64,000 nt of DNA from Methanoculleus sp. (GCA_018433835.1 JAHDQM010000005.1:1-64000); one strand, 5' to 3'; positions 36,201-48,518 are shown, counted from the stretch's first letter. Numbers and translations: made by a program. Notes: generated by a model from the sequence alone, not told the origin.

Positions 36201-39200
36201 GCGTCGGTCGTGGCGGCCGGTTCATCCCCACGTACATGGGGAACGCTGCAAGCAGGTCGTCGGGGCCGGGACATCTGCCCGGTTCATCCCCACGTACATG
36301 GGGAACGCGTCGCGCATTATAGCGACATACATCGAATTTACGGTTCATCCCCACGTACATGGGGAACGCCGTCGGAATTTCTACCCAATAATCGCCAGCG
36401 CCGGTTCATCCCCACGTACATGGGGAACGCTTGACGAATTTTCCCTTAATTCTCTGGAAAACCGGTTCATCCCCACGTACATGGGGAACGCCAGGTTTCG
36501 CTTAGGTCATCCCGTGACCCTGACGGTTCATCCCCACGTACATGGGGAACGCAAGGCTTTTCCATCGCGGGATTCGCTTTTCGCCGGTTCATCCCCACGT
36601 ACATGGGGAACGCTTCAACGGAATTAAAAACGCCGCGCCAAGTGCCGGTTCATCCCCACGTACATGGGGAACGCACTATCGACGGCGCTTTGCCGGTCGA
36701 TTGAATCGGTTCATCCCCACGTACATGGGGAACGCCTCCTATTTTTGCTTCTCTCTAATCCAGGAGACGGTTCATCCCCACGTACATGGGGAACGCTTGA
36801 GAATTATCACTATCTGTTAACAGATGTTCGGTTCATCCCCACGTACATGGGGAACGCATTTAATCACTCACTCCTAAATCCCATTTTTCCGGTTCATCCC
36901 CACGTACATGGGGAACGCAACATTGCCGCACGAGTAGCAGAGCAACCCGACGGTTCATCCCCACGTACATGGGGAACGCCGTTTAACTTGATGGATTTAT
37001 CTATTGCCTGCCGGTTCATCCCCACGTACATGGGGAACGCCAAAAACCTATAACCGTAAAAAAAGTTACCAACGGTTCATCCCCACGTACATGGGGAACG
37101 CTATTCCAGTCACTAGATTTATGGAGGTAGTGACGGTTCATCCCCACGTACATGGGGAACGCTGAGGTTGTCAATGAATCTCTCCCCAGTGGCACGGTTC
37201 ATCCCCACGTACATGGGGAACGCCCACCGAAAATTGCAAGCGGAATGATGATTTTCGGTTCATCCCCACGTACATGGGGAACGCGATATTTTCTACGATT
37301 CGCAACGCTATACCGACGGTTCATCCCCACGTACATGGGGAACGCTATTAAATCTCCTGATATATGCTCTATTAGGTCGGTTCATCCCCACGTACATGGG
37401 GAACGCTTCCGTTATCATTATGACCGAATCCCTAATGTCGGTTCATCCCCACGTACATGGGGAACGCCGACAAATCGTAATATAGATACAATTCTCTTCC
37501 GGTTCATCCCCACGTACATGGGGAACGCGATCGCCCACGCCCGCAAAGAGGCCCGGGAGACGGTTCATCCCCACGTACATGGGGAACGCCTCGGGAGGCT
37601 CGGGAGGCTCGGGAGGGCGATCGGTTCATCCCCACGTACATGGGGAACGCATCGATGATCTCGGCCTCGGCGTCTTCGATCGCGGTTCATCCCCACGTAC
37701 ATGGGGAACGCATGAAGATCCGATCCTGCGATCCCTGCTTGATCGGTTCATCCCCACGTACATGGGGAACGCTTAAAATCCCCTCCTCTGCTCCTCGGCT
37801 CGCTCGGTTCATCCCCACGTACATGGGGAACGCATACAAAGATGCGGGAGGTTGGTAACACGAATCGGTTCATCCCCACGTACATGGGGAACGCGTTCGC
37901 AGTGCCGCCGATCTGGAATCTCGTGCAGGTTCATCCCCACGTACATGGGGAACGCTTGATACCAGTTGCGTTTGTTTTCGCATGCCACGGTTCATCCCCA
38001 CGTACATGGGGAACGCGGCATAATGTTTTGTCGCATTTTGGATACATTCGGTTCATCCCCACGTACATGGGGAACGCATTCTGTTTTAAACCGAAAATAA
38101 TTAAAAATACGGTTCATCCCCACGTACATGGGGAACGCTTCTGAAAGTCCGGCATTGTATTGTGCCGCAACGGTTCATCCCCACGTACATGGGGAACGCC
38201 CCACGACTGTTTTGATGGGGGCGGGGGCGTCCGGTTCATCCCCACGTACATGGGGAACGCGCTCCGTCCCGGGTCTGGTGCACGGTGTCGACCGGTTCAT
38301 CCCCACGTACATGGGGAACGCATATCGGTATAAGAAAAATCGGAAAGTGTCCCCGGTTCATCCCCACGTACATGGGGAACGCAAGGACGCCGAAGTTTCC
38401 CCGATTTCCAGCGACGGTTCATCCCCACGTACATGGGGAACGCTTTCTGTATGTTGAGGGCATAATGTTTTGTCGCGGTTCATCCCCACGTACATGGGGA
38501 ACGCTGCATCGGTCACCGCGGCAATAATTTTATTGTCGGTTCATCCCCACGTACATGGGGAACGCTTGAACATTCGCGCCAATTACGTAATGATGTTCGG
38601 TTCATCCCCACGTACATGGGGAACGCGGACGGTCTTTTATACCAACAAGTTTGTTGACCGGTTCATCCCCACGTACATGGGGAACGCGTTTTGAAATTAA
38701 TGCATATGAAACAAACTCCCGGTTCATCCCCACGTACATGGGGAACGCGAATAGGTGACGAAAGGTTGCCGTCATTATCGCGGTTCATCCCCACGTACAT
38801 GGGGAACGCTCTGATACCACAACACGATAATAAAATGTTTTCGGTTCATCCCCACGTACATGGGGAACGCGTAATGTCGGCCGCCGATGCCACGGAAATG
38901 GTCGGTTCATCCCCACGTACATGGGGAACGCCTCTTCTCTTTTCACAAATAAATTTGATGATTCGGTTCATCCCCACGTACATGGGGAACGCTCCATTGT
39001 TTATAGTTCCGTCAATAGCATTATCGGTTCATCCCCACGTACATGGGGAACGCCTTTGAACTCCAGCAGGCACTTTTGCATGTGGCGGTTCATCCCCACG
39101 TACATGGGGAACGCATCGATATAAACCTAAAACGGCGTGTAGAGTTCGGTTCATCCCCACGTACATGGGGAACGCTTGCCGCGCGTGCCGTCTTTGCGGA

Positions 39201-42200
39201 TCTTGCGCGGTTCATCCCCACGTACATGGGGAACGCTACCGGGAGCGCACGAGCATGATCCTGGAGATCGGTTCATCCCCACGTACATGGGGAACGCAGC
39301 GCCGACCAGGAGACGGATTTTGAGGAGGTCGGTTCATCCCCACGTACATGGGGAACGCTTTGTGCTGCATGTCGCTGTAACTCCTATGATCGGTTCATCC
39401 CCACGTACATGGGGAACGCACCATCACCGTTGCGGTCGCGGCAGCGACCATCGGTTCATCCCCACGTACATGGGGAACGCCTTCGTGGCGACCGTTGCGG
39501 CGAATGCGGATGCGGTTCATCCCCACGTACATGGGGAACGCGGTGTCGCGGGTGCGGCGTCATTTTTCGCCGCCGGTTCATCCCCACGTACATGGGGAAC
39601 GCCGGAGGACTCGACCGCCCGCCTGCACCTGTGCCGGTTCATCCCCACGTACATGGGGAACGCTTTTCCTGCGCTTGTTTCACCGACCATGTGATCGGTT
39701 CATCCCCACGTACATGGGGAACGCGTGCTGCAGGATCGGCGGGAATTTGACCTCGACGGTTCATCCCCACGTACATGGGGAACGCGCCCTTGTCCCCGCC
39801 ACCCCACCGGCGGAACGCGGTTCATCCCCACGTACATGGGGAACGCGGTCGGGTTGTAGCGCCAGTCGGGGTAGTAGGCGGTTCATCCCCACGTACATGG
39901 GGAACGCCTCGTCGCGGTCAGCGGGCTGCCGGATATGATCGGTTCATCCCCACGTACATGGGGAACGCTCAGCGAGAGCGGAGAAGGCCTTCGCGAGTTC
40001 CGGTTCATCCCCACGTACATGGGGAACGCGCAGGTCTCTCCACCGGTGACGCTATGACGCTCGGTTCATCCCCACGTACATGGGGAACGCGCGCCGAGTT
40101 TCGCGAGATACTCGGCCTCAGTCGGTTCATCCCCACGTACATGGGGAACGCGCATTCGGGTTCTGCACTTTTGTCTGGAAAGTCGGTTCATCCCCACGTA
40201 CATGGGGAACGCTGACCGGGATCGTGCCCTTGTCATCGGTCTTTGCGGTTCATCCCCACGTACATGGGGAACGCCCGTTGGCGTCACAGATCAGCGACGT
40301 GGCGAGCGGTTCATCCCCACGTACATGGGGAACGCCTCGACCACCTGCGCCTCGCCCGGTGCAGCTCCGGTTCATCCCCACGTACATGGGGAACGCCCGA
40401 ACTCGTTGTCGGTCGCGCCCTTCGCGAACGGTTCATCCCCACGTACATGGGGAACGCCCGGCCGGGACCGTGAGCCCGAACTCGTCGTACGGTTCATCCC
40501 CACGTACATGGGGAACGCGGCGAAAGGGTGGAGAGGTCGATGATCTCGACCGGTTCATCCCCACGTACATGGGGAACGCTTTGCCGCCGCGTTCGATGCT
40601 GCCGATCTCCACGGTTCATCCCCACGTACATGGGGAACGCCAGTTCACGGAGTGAGCCACCGACACCGCCCTCGGTTCATCCCCACGTACATGGGGAACG
40701 CATGTTCTCGAGGAGGGTGCGGAGCGGAGTAGTCGGTTCATCCCCACGTACATGGGGAACGCTCAACACCCGTAACACCCGTAACGGCGTAACACGGTTC
40801 ATCCCCACGTACATGGGGAACGCTCCGGGTGGGAGACGTTGCCCGGTGGATCCCCCGGTTCATCCCCACGTACATGGGGAACGCATGCTCCGGGTCTTGA
40901 TCCGCTTCTGTCGTTCCGGTTCATCCCCACGTACATGGGGAACGCGGGCTCTACCCGCTCGTCTAATGCGAGTCGTGCGGTTCATCCCCACGTACATGGG
41001 GAACGCTCCGGGTGGATACCATCCACGCGAGCAAAGGCCGGTTCATCCCCACGTACATGGGGAACGCGCCGCCACGAGTGCGAAGGGGCGAAGATCCCCC
41101 GGTTCATCCCCACGTACATGGGGAACGCGCGTGCACCACAGAGACGTAGCGGCGCTCGGCCGGTTCATCCCCACGTACATGGGGAACGCTGTCGGTACTG
41201 GAGGGCCGGCAGCCCGGAACGCGGTTCATCCCCACGTACATGGGGAACGCGCCGGGAGTATCGGCGGCGGCGGAGGGCAGAGGCGGTTCATCCCCACGTA
41301 CATGGGGAACGCTTAACGATTCTTCCCACCTTAACAAACTGAGTCGGTTCATCCCCACGTACATGGGGAACGCCGGACGGCCTCGAATATGGCACCGATC
41401 GCGCTCGGTTCATCCCCACGTACATGGGGAACGCGCGTACGGGAACCCTCGTTTCAGCGTGACGATCGGTTCATCCCCACGTACATGGGGAACGCGCAGG
41501 CGGGCTGATGCTCAAGACCGCGACGGACGGTTCATCCCCACGTACATGGGGAACGCTGTCTTGTCGAGCGTATAGGGGGTGCCGATGAGCGGTTCATCCC
41601 CACGTACATGGGGAACGCCGGCGCTCACTCTGCCTGATGAGGCGGCCGGCCGGTTCATCCCCACGTACATGGGGAACGCCGAAAGGAAGTGACTGAGTTC
41701 AACCGCGACGCCGGTTCATCCCCACGTACATGGGGAACGCCAGGAGTTCGTAGTGGTCGAGGACCGCGACGACGGTTCATCCCCACGTACATGGGGAACG
41801 CACTCCCGCCCTGACCGCCAGATCATAGATCACCGGTTCATCCCCACGTACATGGGGAACGCTTGCTAGCCGTAACACCCGTAACACTCCCTCTCGGTTC
41901 ATCCCCACGTACATGGGGAACGCGGGGGGGGCGGCCCAGTCCCTGTGGTCCCACCGCGGTTCATCCCCACGTACATGGGGAACGCCGGCATCCGAGTCTG
42001 CCGAAGCGATGCGGTATCGGTTCATCCCCACGTACATGGGGAACGCACCCCATACAGAAGAATGTTCGCAACTGGATGCGGTTCATCCCCACGTACATGG
42101 GGAACGCCGAAAAACCCGTCGCCGCTAAAGGAATTTCTACGGTTCATCCCCACGTACATGGGGAACGCCGGCATTTTCGGTTACCAGTCTATCCAGACTT

Positions 42201-42412
42201 CGGTTCATCCCCACGTACATGGGGAACGCTATCAATCTTATTTATCGGAAGATAAAAATGCCGGTTCATCCCCACGTACATGGGGAACGCTTTCAACATC
42301 TTTTCAAAAGTGCGTATATACGCGGTTCATCCCCACGTACATGGGGAACGCATTCATAACATCTTCTCCGGTTTTGGCTGTTTCGGTTCATCCCCACGTA
42401 CATGGGGAACGC
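33231..42412 (-). CRISPR. Type I-E CRISPR array: 150 intact repeats plus one decayed end repeat
   Basis: On the plus strand the 28-nt core begins GGTTCATCCCCAC and ends ATGGGGAACGC. I traced its start at 33292, 33353 and onward to 42385: 149 steps, of which 143 are 61 bp, five are 62 (starts at 36281, 40247, 41285, 41591, 41958) and one is 60 (34450). The base before the core is C in all but four cases. A decayed copy with 6 of 28 mismatches lies at 33231-33258, exactly 61 bp before the first intact one. Transcription runs on the minus strand, where repeats start GCGTTCCCC and end GATGAACCG with a CCCCA/TGGGG stem. The leader is therefore at the cas2 side and the oldest spacers are near 33 kb. 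Confidence 0.98.
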
Positions 42413-42520
42413 TCATCCTTTTTTATTCCAGAAAGGTGGAATTTTACTTCCACCTATTCAAACACAGGATCGGAAGGTCGGTGTGAGGTATCAGGGAACC
42501 GCTGAAAGCCATCATCTGCC
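42413..42520 (-). promoter_or_regulatory. CRISPR leader between cas2 and the newest repeat
   Basis: The 108 bp hold an A-rich tract directly before the first repeat (GGAATAAAAAAGGATGA on the minus strand). An 8-bp inverted repeat AGGTGGAA/TTCCACCT lies at 42434-42455. A weak TATA-like TTTGAATAGG at about 42456-42465 would place transcription start at the hairpin. Confidence 0.7.
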
Positions 42521-43772
<1,252 letters not shown>

Positions 43773-43781
43773 ACGTCCTCC

Positions 43782-44468
43782 CTACCGCATTGCCGGCCGC
43801 ACCATTATCAGCCCGCAGCCAAACCCTTTCGCAGGTCCTATCCCGCCAAAGAGAGCGGCTTTGAACCTATCCGGATCGACAACCGTGAGGATGCCCGTAT
43901 AGTCGATTGTGCTGAGGCTGATCTCGTGCCGCCCTTTGCGCTTCCGGAACCGCCGCTGGATATAGCCGTCTGCGCGGACGTCACCCGCTGCCACCGAAAA
44001 ACCGTTCGCCTCGCCCTTCATCGCAAGCCATGCAAACCCTGCCTGCTGGACGATCTCCGGCTCCGGTGGCCATTCTTCCCTGGGCACGCCCTGCTGTTTC
44101 AGCCGGGTCTTCGCCTCCATCACTACGTCGTGGCGGTGGTGCTTTCCCTTCTCGTCGCACTTCGTCCGGATTGGATTGGCACAGAGCACGAACGCAAGCT
44201 GTTGCCCGGAGCGAAGGGCAGGATCATAGGGCTTCGTCTCGATCGTCCACATCCCGCCCCGGTTCACCGGCTCACGCTGGCAGACCGAGTAGATCGTGGG
44301 CAGCCCTTCGGCCTCCTCCACCCGGTAGAGAAAGTCCCGCTCCCGATCGGGGCTATCGGTGAAGAGGTCCCAGACCATATGGTGCGCCTGGTACTCGCTT
44401 CCCATCACCTGCCAGAACTCACGTTTCCCGGCCGCATCGGGCCGGAGCCGTATCCTGCTCAGGTACAT
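43782..44468 (-). CDS. cas6e: CRISPR RNA endoribonuclease Cas6e
   Basis: From the ATG at 44468 the protein has 228 residues. The catalytic region is SEYQAHHMVWDLF (Tyr26, His29/His30) and the C-terminal glycine-rich loop is GIGPAKGFGCGLIMV, which grips the repeat hairpin. It cuts below the repeat stem, leaving an 8-nt 5' handle, and stays on the crRNA as a Cascade subunit. The start overlaps the cas5e end by 10 nt; a longer frame reading into cas5e was rejected. Confidence 0.95.
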   Translation of the reverse strand: MYLSRIRLRPDAAGKREFWQVMGSEYQAHHMVWDLFTDSPDRERDFLYRVEEAEGLPTIYSVCQREPVNRGGMWTIETKPYDPALRSGQQLAFVLCANPIRTKCDEKGKHHRHDVVMEAKTRLKQQGVPREEWPPEPEIVQQAGFAWLAMKGEANGFSVAAGDVRADGYIQRRFRKRKGRHEISLSTIDYTGILTVVDPDRFKAALFGGIGPAKGFGCGLIMVRPAMR

Positions 44469-45208
44469 GGCGATCCACTCCCGGACATAACGCCGTAATG
44501 CTCGGCCCGGCTCCCGAACTGCCACCGCTTCCGGCTCAACGGGTTATCGTACCGGAGAGTCGTCTGGATCGCCGGGATCCCGACGTCCTGATCGCCTTCC
44601 CAGAAGACCCGCAGGTCGCCGTGGTGAAGCAGGCCCCGTAGCAGGTCGTCATCGGGGAACCGCACCGCCGAGAGCGCGGCCGCAAGATTCTCTCCGGCAA
44701 CGACCTGTGCGTGTACCGGGAGAGCGAGCGGGCAGGATTTCCTGCCGAGATACAGGACGAACACCGGGCGATTCAGAGCGTTTGCCAGATCTTCCAGCGA
44801 GTAGGGGGCCGACCCGGACCCCTGCCAGATGCAGACCGTCGACACGGCATCGCACCGGTAATCCCGGGTGGAGAGCACCGTCGAGAGATTCTCGCGGGGT
44901 ATCGCCAGTTCCTCTCTCCGGGTTGCAAACGAGTGCTTCTTTCTTCCCCTCCCTGCAGGCGGAATCTGGGACGTGTGATAGTCCCGTAGCAGCACCCCGG
45001 GCGCATCTACCCGAATCGCCATCTGATAGGCGTTGGAGAGCGCGGAGAGCCGCTCCTCCTCGTCACGGCGGATCCCGAGCGCCGCCGCGAGCAGCCCGAA
45101 GATAGCGGATCGGGACGGGTGATCGGAGGTCGGGCGGGACTCCCCGACGGCGATATCGCCCCACGATGCCATCATGCCATACAGGCGAAAGGTGAGGAAC
45201 TCATGCAT
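44459..45208 (-). CDS. cas5e: Cascade subunit Cas5e
   Basis: The 249-residue RAMP protein starts MHEFLTFRLYGMMASWGDIAVGESR (in parts FLTFRLYGMMASWG), the conserved Cas5e opening, with RPTSDHPSRSAIFGLLAAALG following. It caps the 5' handle of the crRNA. It overlaps cas7e by 8 nt and cas6e by 10 nt. Confidence 0.95.
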   Translation of the reverse strand: MHEFLTFRLYGMMASWGDIAVGESRPTSDHPSRSAIFGLLAAALGIRRDEEERLSALSNAYQMAIRVDAPGVLLRDYHTSQIPPAGRGRKKHSFATRREELAIPRENLSTVLSTRDYRCDAVSTVCIWQGSGSAPYSLEDLANALNRPVFVLYLGRKSCPLALPVHAQVVAGENLAAALSAVRFPDDDLLRGLLHHGDLRVFWEGDQDVGIPAIQTTLRYDNPLSRKRWQFGSRAEHYGVMSGSGSPCT

Positions 45209-46304
45209 GTTGACCCGCCACGAAATTCAGGACCTCTTGCAGCGTTCCTTCGCCGGCGTAAGCGTTCATCTCACAACAGGCGTCACTGCAGTTCCCGTAT
45301 ACGGCATCCATCTTGTCGTGGGTCTCCTTCAGCGCTCTGATAGCGCTCCCGAGCAGGTCGTTGTCCTGCAACGGTTTCAGGTATGCAACCGAGAGCGAGC
45401 GGGGCTGCTGGCATCCCTTCTCTGCGAGCAGGTATGATGCGTACGCCCGTGACGCAAAGCTGTTCTGCTTGCCGGTCGGCGCAACTTTTGCTGCCGCTTC
45501 GACAAGGGCACGGAGGGCAGCCCCGGTGAGCGCTTCGTCGTTGCCCAGGTTCTTGTGCAGCAGATCGCGGTTGACGCAGACATAGAGGTAAAAGAGTCCG
45601 GATGCGAACTCCGTCTCCCCGAGGTGTCCGGCACCCATATCCTCATCGCCCAGGTTGAGGTCATCGACTGCCGTGAAGTAGTCGTCTTCGACTGCGACCG
45701 AATGCACGGTGACCGCGTGGGAGACCTGCACCGCCGCCTCTGTGTTGTAGATTGGAGAAGCTGCCAGCATACGGCCGAACATCGCGATATCTGCCGCAGT
45801 ATGCCGCTCCATTAGGAGCATTTTGTCGTTGTCGTCGGGGTCGGTCCCGGTGGCTGCCTGTTTTGCGATCAGTGCGTCGATAGCAGCGATCTCCTCGGGG
45901 CTGAAGTGGGCGAGCTGTTCGATCTCGAGGGCTCCCTCACCGGCTTTCAGTTTCCCAAAGCCGCTGGCGATCTCCGCGGCCCACTTCCGGGCTTTATCCT
46001 CGGCGACAGGCTTGAATGCGACAGGTGCGTCCCGGTTGCCCTGAAGGATCTCCGCAAGGCTGACGCCCGACGTCAGGGACCGGTAAATCAGTGTCCCCAT
46101 CTCCTTTGTCCTGATGCCGAGGTGCCCCGCGAGTGTGTTGGCAAAGATATCCGACGTCCTCCAGGCCCTCTTCAGGCTCTGCGACGAGACGCGCAGGCGC
46201 TGGACGCCGCCCATCATGGCAGTCTTGGGTCTGCCGAGGTCGTCACGGTTCAGGTTCGACGGCGGATACGATACGAGCATGTGTAATTGAATAAATTCAC
46301 TCAT
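45201..46304 (-). CDS. cas7e: Cascade backbone subunit Cas7e
   Basis: The 367-residue protein begins MSEFIQLHMLVSYPPSNLNRDD (in parts LHMLVSYPPSNLNRD), followed by GGVQRLRVSSQSLKRAWR, both strong Cas7e hallmarks. Six copies wrap the guide in E. coli Cascade and kink it so that every sixth base is flipped out. A GGAGG ribosome binding site precedes the ATG. Confidence 0.96.
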   Translation of the reverse strand: MSEFIQLHMLVSYPPSNLNRDDLGRPKTAMMGGVQRLRVSSQSLKRAWRTSDIFANTLAGHLGIRTKEMGTLIYRSLTSGVSLAEILQGNRDAPVAFKPVAEDKARKWAAEIASGFGKLKAGEGALEIEQLAHFSPEEIAAIDALIAKQAATGTDPDDNDKMLLMERHTAADIAMFGRMLAASPIYNTEAAVQVSHAVTVHSVAVEDDYFTAVDDLNLGDEDMGAGHLGETEFASGLFYLYVCVNRDLLHKNLGNDEALTGAALRALVEAAAKVAPTGKQNSFASRAYASYLLAEKGCQQPRSLSVAYLKPLQDNDLLGSAIRALKETHDKMDAVYGNCSDACCEMNAYAGEGTLQEVLNFVAGQHA

Positions 46305-46321
46305 GTTAATTCCTCCACTAA

Positions 46322-46828
46322 TTACGCTTCATTCGGGGCTTTGTCATAGTAGTCAAACGCCCAGGTGTTCTTCGTCCTCTCATTCCACCAGTAGACTCCG
46401 TCTGCAAGGCTTGCAATGTTCACGGAGCCATCAAGCAGCCGGATTATCCGGATCACCGCACCGTACAGGTCGTCGCGGTCCTCGATCTTGAGCAGTCGCC
46501 GGAAGCGCAGCCCGCTCACCCGGGCACGGTCACTGCCGTTCTTCGGTGTCGCCATCTGCTGGGCGAGCCGGAGCGAATAGTCGTTCTTCTTGACGTGCGA
46601 AAGAATCCCGGCCACCGCTGCAAGTTTTTCAGCATCCACTGGGGCAATTCCGGAGAGGTTCTGGCGCAGCTGGTGGAACGCCGGGACAAACGCGACCTCC
46701 TGGCTGCTCCGGCAACGCCGGAGCGCCGCCCGATCTCCACGGGCATGATCCAGACCCGCCCACCAGTCGATCAGGACCGATCTGGTGTCTGGATTGTTCA
46801 TGAACGAAATATAATTCATCTGTTTCAT
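46322..46828 (-). CDS. cse2: Cascade small subunit Cse2 (Cas11e)
   Basis: The 168-residue helical protein contains DWWAGLDHARGDRAALRRCRS near the start (in parts WWAGLDHARGDRAALRR) and RFRRLLKIEDRDDLYGAVIR in the second half, typical of Cse2. It stabilises the R-loop. It starts 6 nt after the cas8e stop with AGGTGA as binding site. Confidence 0.93.
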   Translation of the reverse strand: MKQMNYISFMNNPDTRSVLIDWWAGLDHARGDRAALRRCRSSQEVAFVPAFHQLRQNLSGIAPVDAEKLAAVAGILSHVKKNDYSLRLAQQMATPKNGSDRARVSGLRFRRLLKIEDRDDLYGAVIRIIRLLDGSVNIASLADGVYWWNERTKNTWAFDYYDKAPNEA

Positions 46829-46834
46829 GGGTAT

Positions 46835-48460
46835 TCACCTTGTACTTACCGAGCGCTTTCGGGTTCCCCTGGGCTTTGCATCGCCATCGTCAGGACCTCT
46901 GGGGAGGTCGAGCGCATCGCGGATCTTCTTGTTTCTCGGTGAGGTGTAGTTCCTGAGCATGCGCTGGGACAGGGCTATCCTTCGCGGGTCCGCGACACCG
47001 ATGAGATCGGCCTGGGAATAGACCTTGAAAAGTTCCTCGGCCTCACGGGAGAGGCTCGAAAGCCACTGCAGTTTCAGGGCGGTTGTATCCTCACCCCTCT
47101 CCATCGCCTCCCGCAGTGCCTCCAGCACAGCGTAGAACTCACTCTCCGTGTCTTGCCAAAACCGGGAATCGACCTCGGGGATATTCCCGCCTGCGTCCTT
47201 TCGGTCCCCGAAGAGTGCTTTTCGGATGCAACTGCGGGTGCTCACTGCGACGAGATCAGCGGTCTTGAGAAGTGCCGTCACGACCCCTTCGTACTGCTCA
47301 CGAACCGCCTCGCCGACATGGAGCAGCGGCATCGTGCTCTCGTTCCAGCAGATTACCTTCATGTTGTCCGTCTTGTACCCGAACGCCCAGAGTGGGGCCG
47401 AATAGCCCAGGTAGTCGGTCAGATTGCGCTGCCGCTCGTTCCGGAAGACCTGAACCGCCAGTGCCGGCTGTGTGCGGCTTTCAGTATCATTCTGCACAAG
47501 CCCGAGCCAGTTCCGGTACGCTATCCCGTCCGCCTGCCCGTGCTTCGGGAGAGGTTCTTCGGCGTTCTTCGGCTGATAATACGGCGTGAGCGGGTGTTTC
47601 CAGGCCCCTTTGTAGTTCACCCCGCCATCCTTCGTGGAGTACTTGGAGACAAGAGTCTCCGAAGCACAACCGCAGATATCGCACCTTCCCGACTCTGGGT
47701 GATCTAGGTCGACCCGGATCCTGCGGGGCATGGAAAAGAAGATCTGTGCCGGGTGCACGTCGGTAGGAGCCGTAACCTCGTTTCTGGTGCTTGTGCGGGT
47801 AGGCCCCATCCAGGGGAACCGATCGGGGTCTGCGGTTTTTGCTGCGTTGCCGAGGATCTCGAATTGATCCCGGGGAAGGACGTTCAGCCAGACGGTCTCC
47901 CACAGGGTTGTGCCCATGACCAGTGTGGTCAGCGGCCCTCCGCCCCGGAGCGATGTCCGATGCCCCCGGCCGCCGGACGGAGCGTTTGTCTGGAGCGTAA
48001 AGAGAGCCATTGCGCAGCATGACCGGCAGATATGGTTGACCGTCCCTCGCTTCAGAAAATGGTCGGTGTTCAGTTTCAGCGTCTGTTCTCCGGGCATCTC
48101 CATGAGCATCCGGTCTACGGAGCTCTCGACGCCCTCGTTGAGGTCATAATCCTGCATAAACCGCGGCCCTTCGCCATCGAAGTTGAAAGCATGGGCATAC
48201 GGTGCAAAAGCATTTTTCAACTCGTGGGGAGGTGGTGGAGTCTTAAACTTCCTCCTCCAGTCCCGGTTGTCACCGGGGGGGATTGCCGTCTGCACAAGGC
48301 CGATGAGGAACTGGACAAGCGCCCCGTTGAAATCGGGTCGGGGAGCATCCAGCCGGATCACGGGCTCGGTTCCCCCGGTAATCTCCCAGGGGGCGATGGT
48401 TTCCCGTGTTCCGTCCCTTCGCACGACGGATATCCATGGATCATCGATGAGATTGACCAT
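46835..48460 (-). CDS. cas8e: Cascade large subunit Cas8e (Cse1)
   Basis: The 541-residue protein starts MVNLIDDPWISVVRRDG and has the family segments FLIGLVQTAI, FMQDYDL, NTDHFLKR and a CDICGC metal-site-like knot near residue 260. It reads the PAM and recruits Cas3. It is the first gene of the seven-gene Cascade/adaptation operon. AGGTGA precedes the ATG. Its promoter at 48577-48583 is the apparent target of the mini-CRISPR guide. Confidence 0.95.
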   Translation of the reverse strand: MVNLIDDPWISVVRRDGTRETIAPWEITGGTEPVIRLDAPRPDFNGALVQFLIGLVQTAIPPGDNRDWRRKFKTPPPPHELKNAFAPYAHAFNFDGEGPRFMQDYDLNEGVESSVDRMLMEMPGEQTLKLNTDHFLKRGTVNHICRSCCAMALFTLQTNAPSGGRGHRTSLRGGGPLTTLVMGTTLWETVWLNVLPRDQFEILGNAAKTADPDRFPWMGPTRTSTRNEVTAPTDVHPAQIFFSMPRRIRVDLDHPESGRCDICGCASETLVSKYSTKDGGVNYKGAWKHPLTPYYQPKNAEEPLPKHGQADGIAYRNWLGLVQNDTESRTQPALAVQVFRNERQRNLTDYLGYSAPLWAFGYKTDNMKVICWNESTMPLLHVGEAVREQYEGVVTALLKTADLVAVSTRSCIRKALFGDRKDAGGNIPEVDSRFWQDTESEFYAVLEALREAMERGEDTTALKLQWLSSLSREAEELFKVYSQADLIGVADPRRIALSQRMLRNYTSPRNKKIRDALDLPRGPDDGDAKPRGTRKRSVSTR

Positions 48461-48497
48461 GTCTGTTCACCTGCATTGCCTGACCGCTCTGCACCAG

Positions 48498-48518
48498 TCA
48501 ACAGGGTGATCCTCTCAT
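48498..48518 (-). other. Six-codon mini-ORF in the cas8e leader
   Basis: Within the predicted 95-nt leader the minus strand reads ATG-AGA-GGA-TCA-CCC-TGT-TGA. It has no clear ribosome binding site. It is listed because RNA toxins of the CreT type contain a mini-ORF with rare AGA codons; here there is only one AGA, so the likeness is weak. Confidence 0.15.

Noticed and set aside
33108-42505. Dozens of plus-strand open frames with recurring HPHVHGER, FIPTYMGNA and SSPRTWGT peptides
   Set aside because: These are the CRISPR repeats read in three frames; the 61-bp period keeps frames open. They are not proteins.
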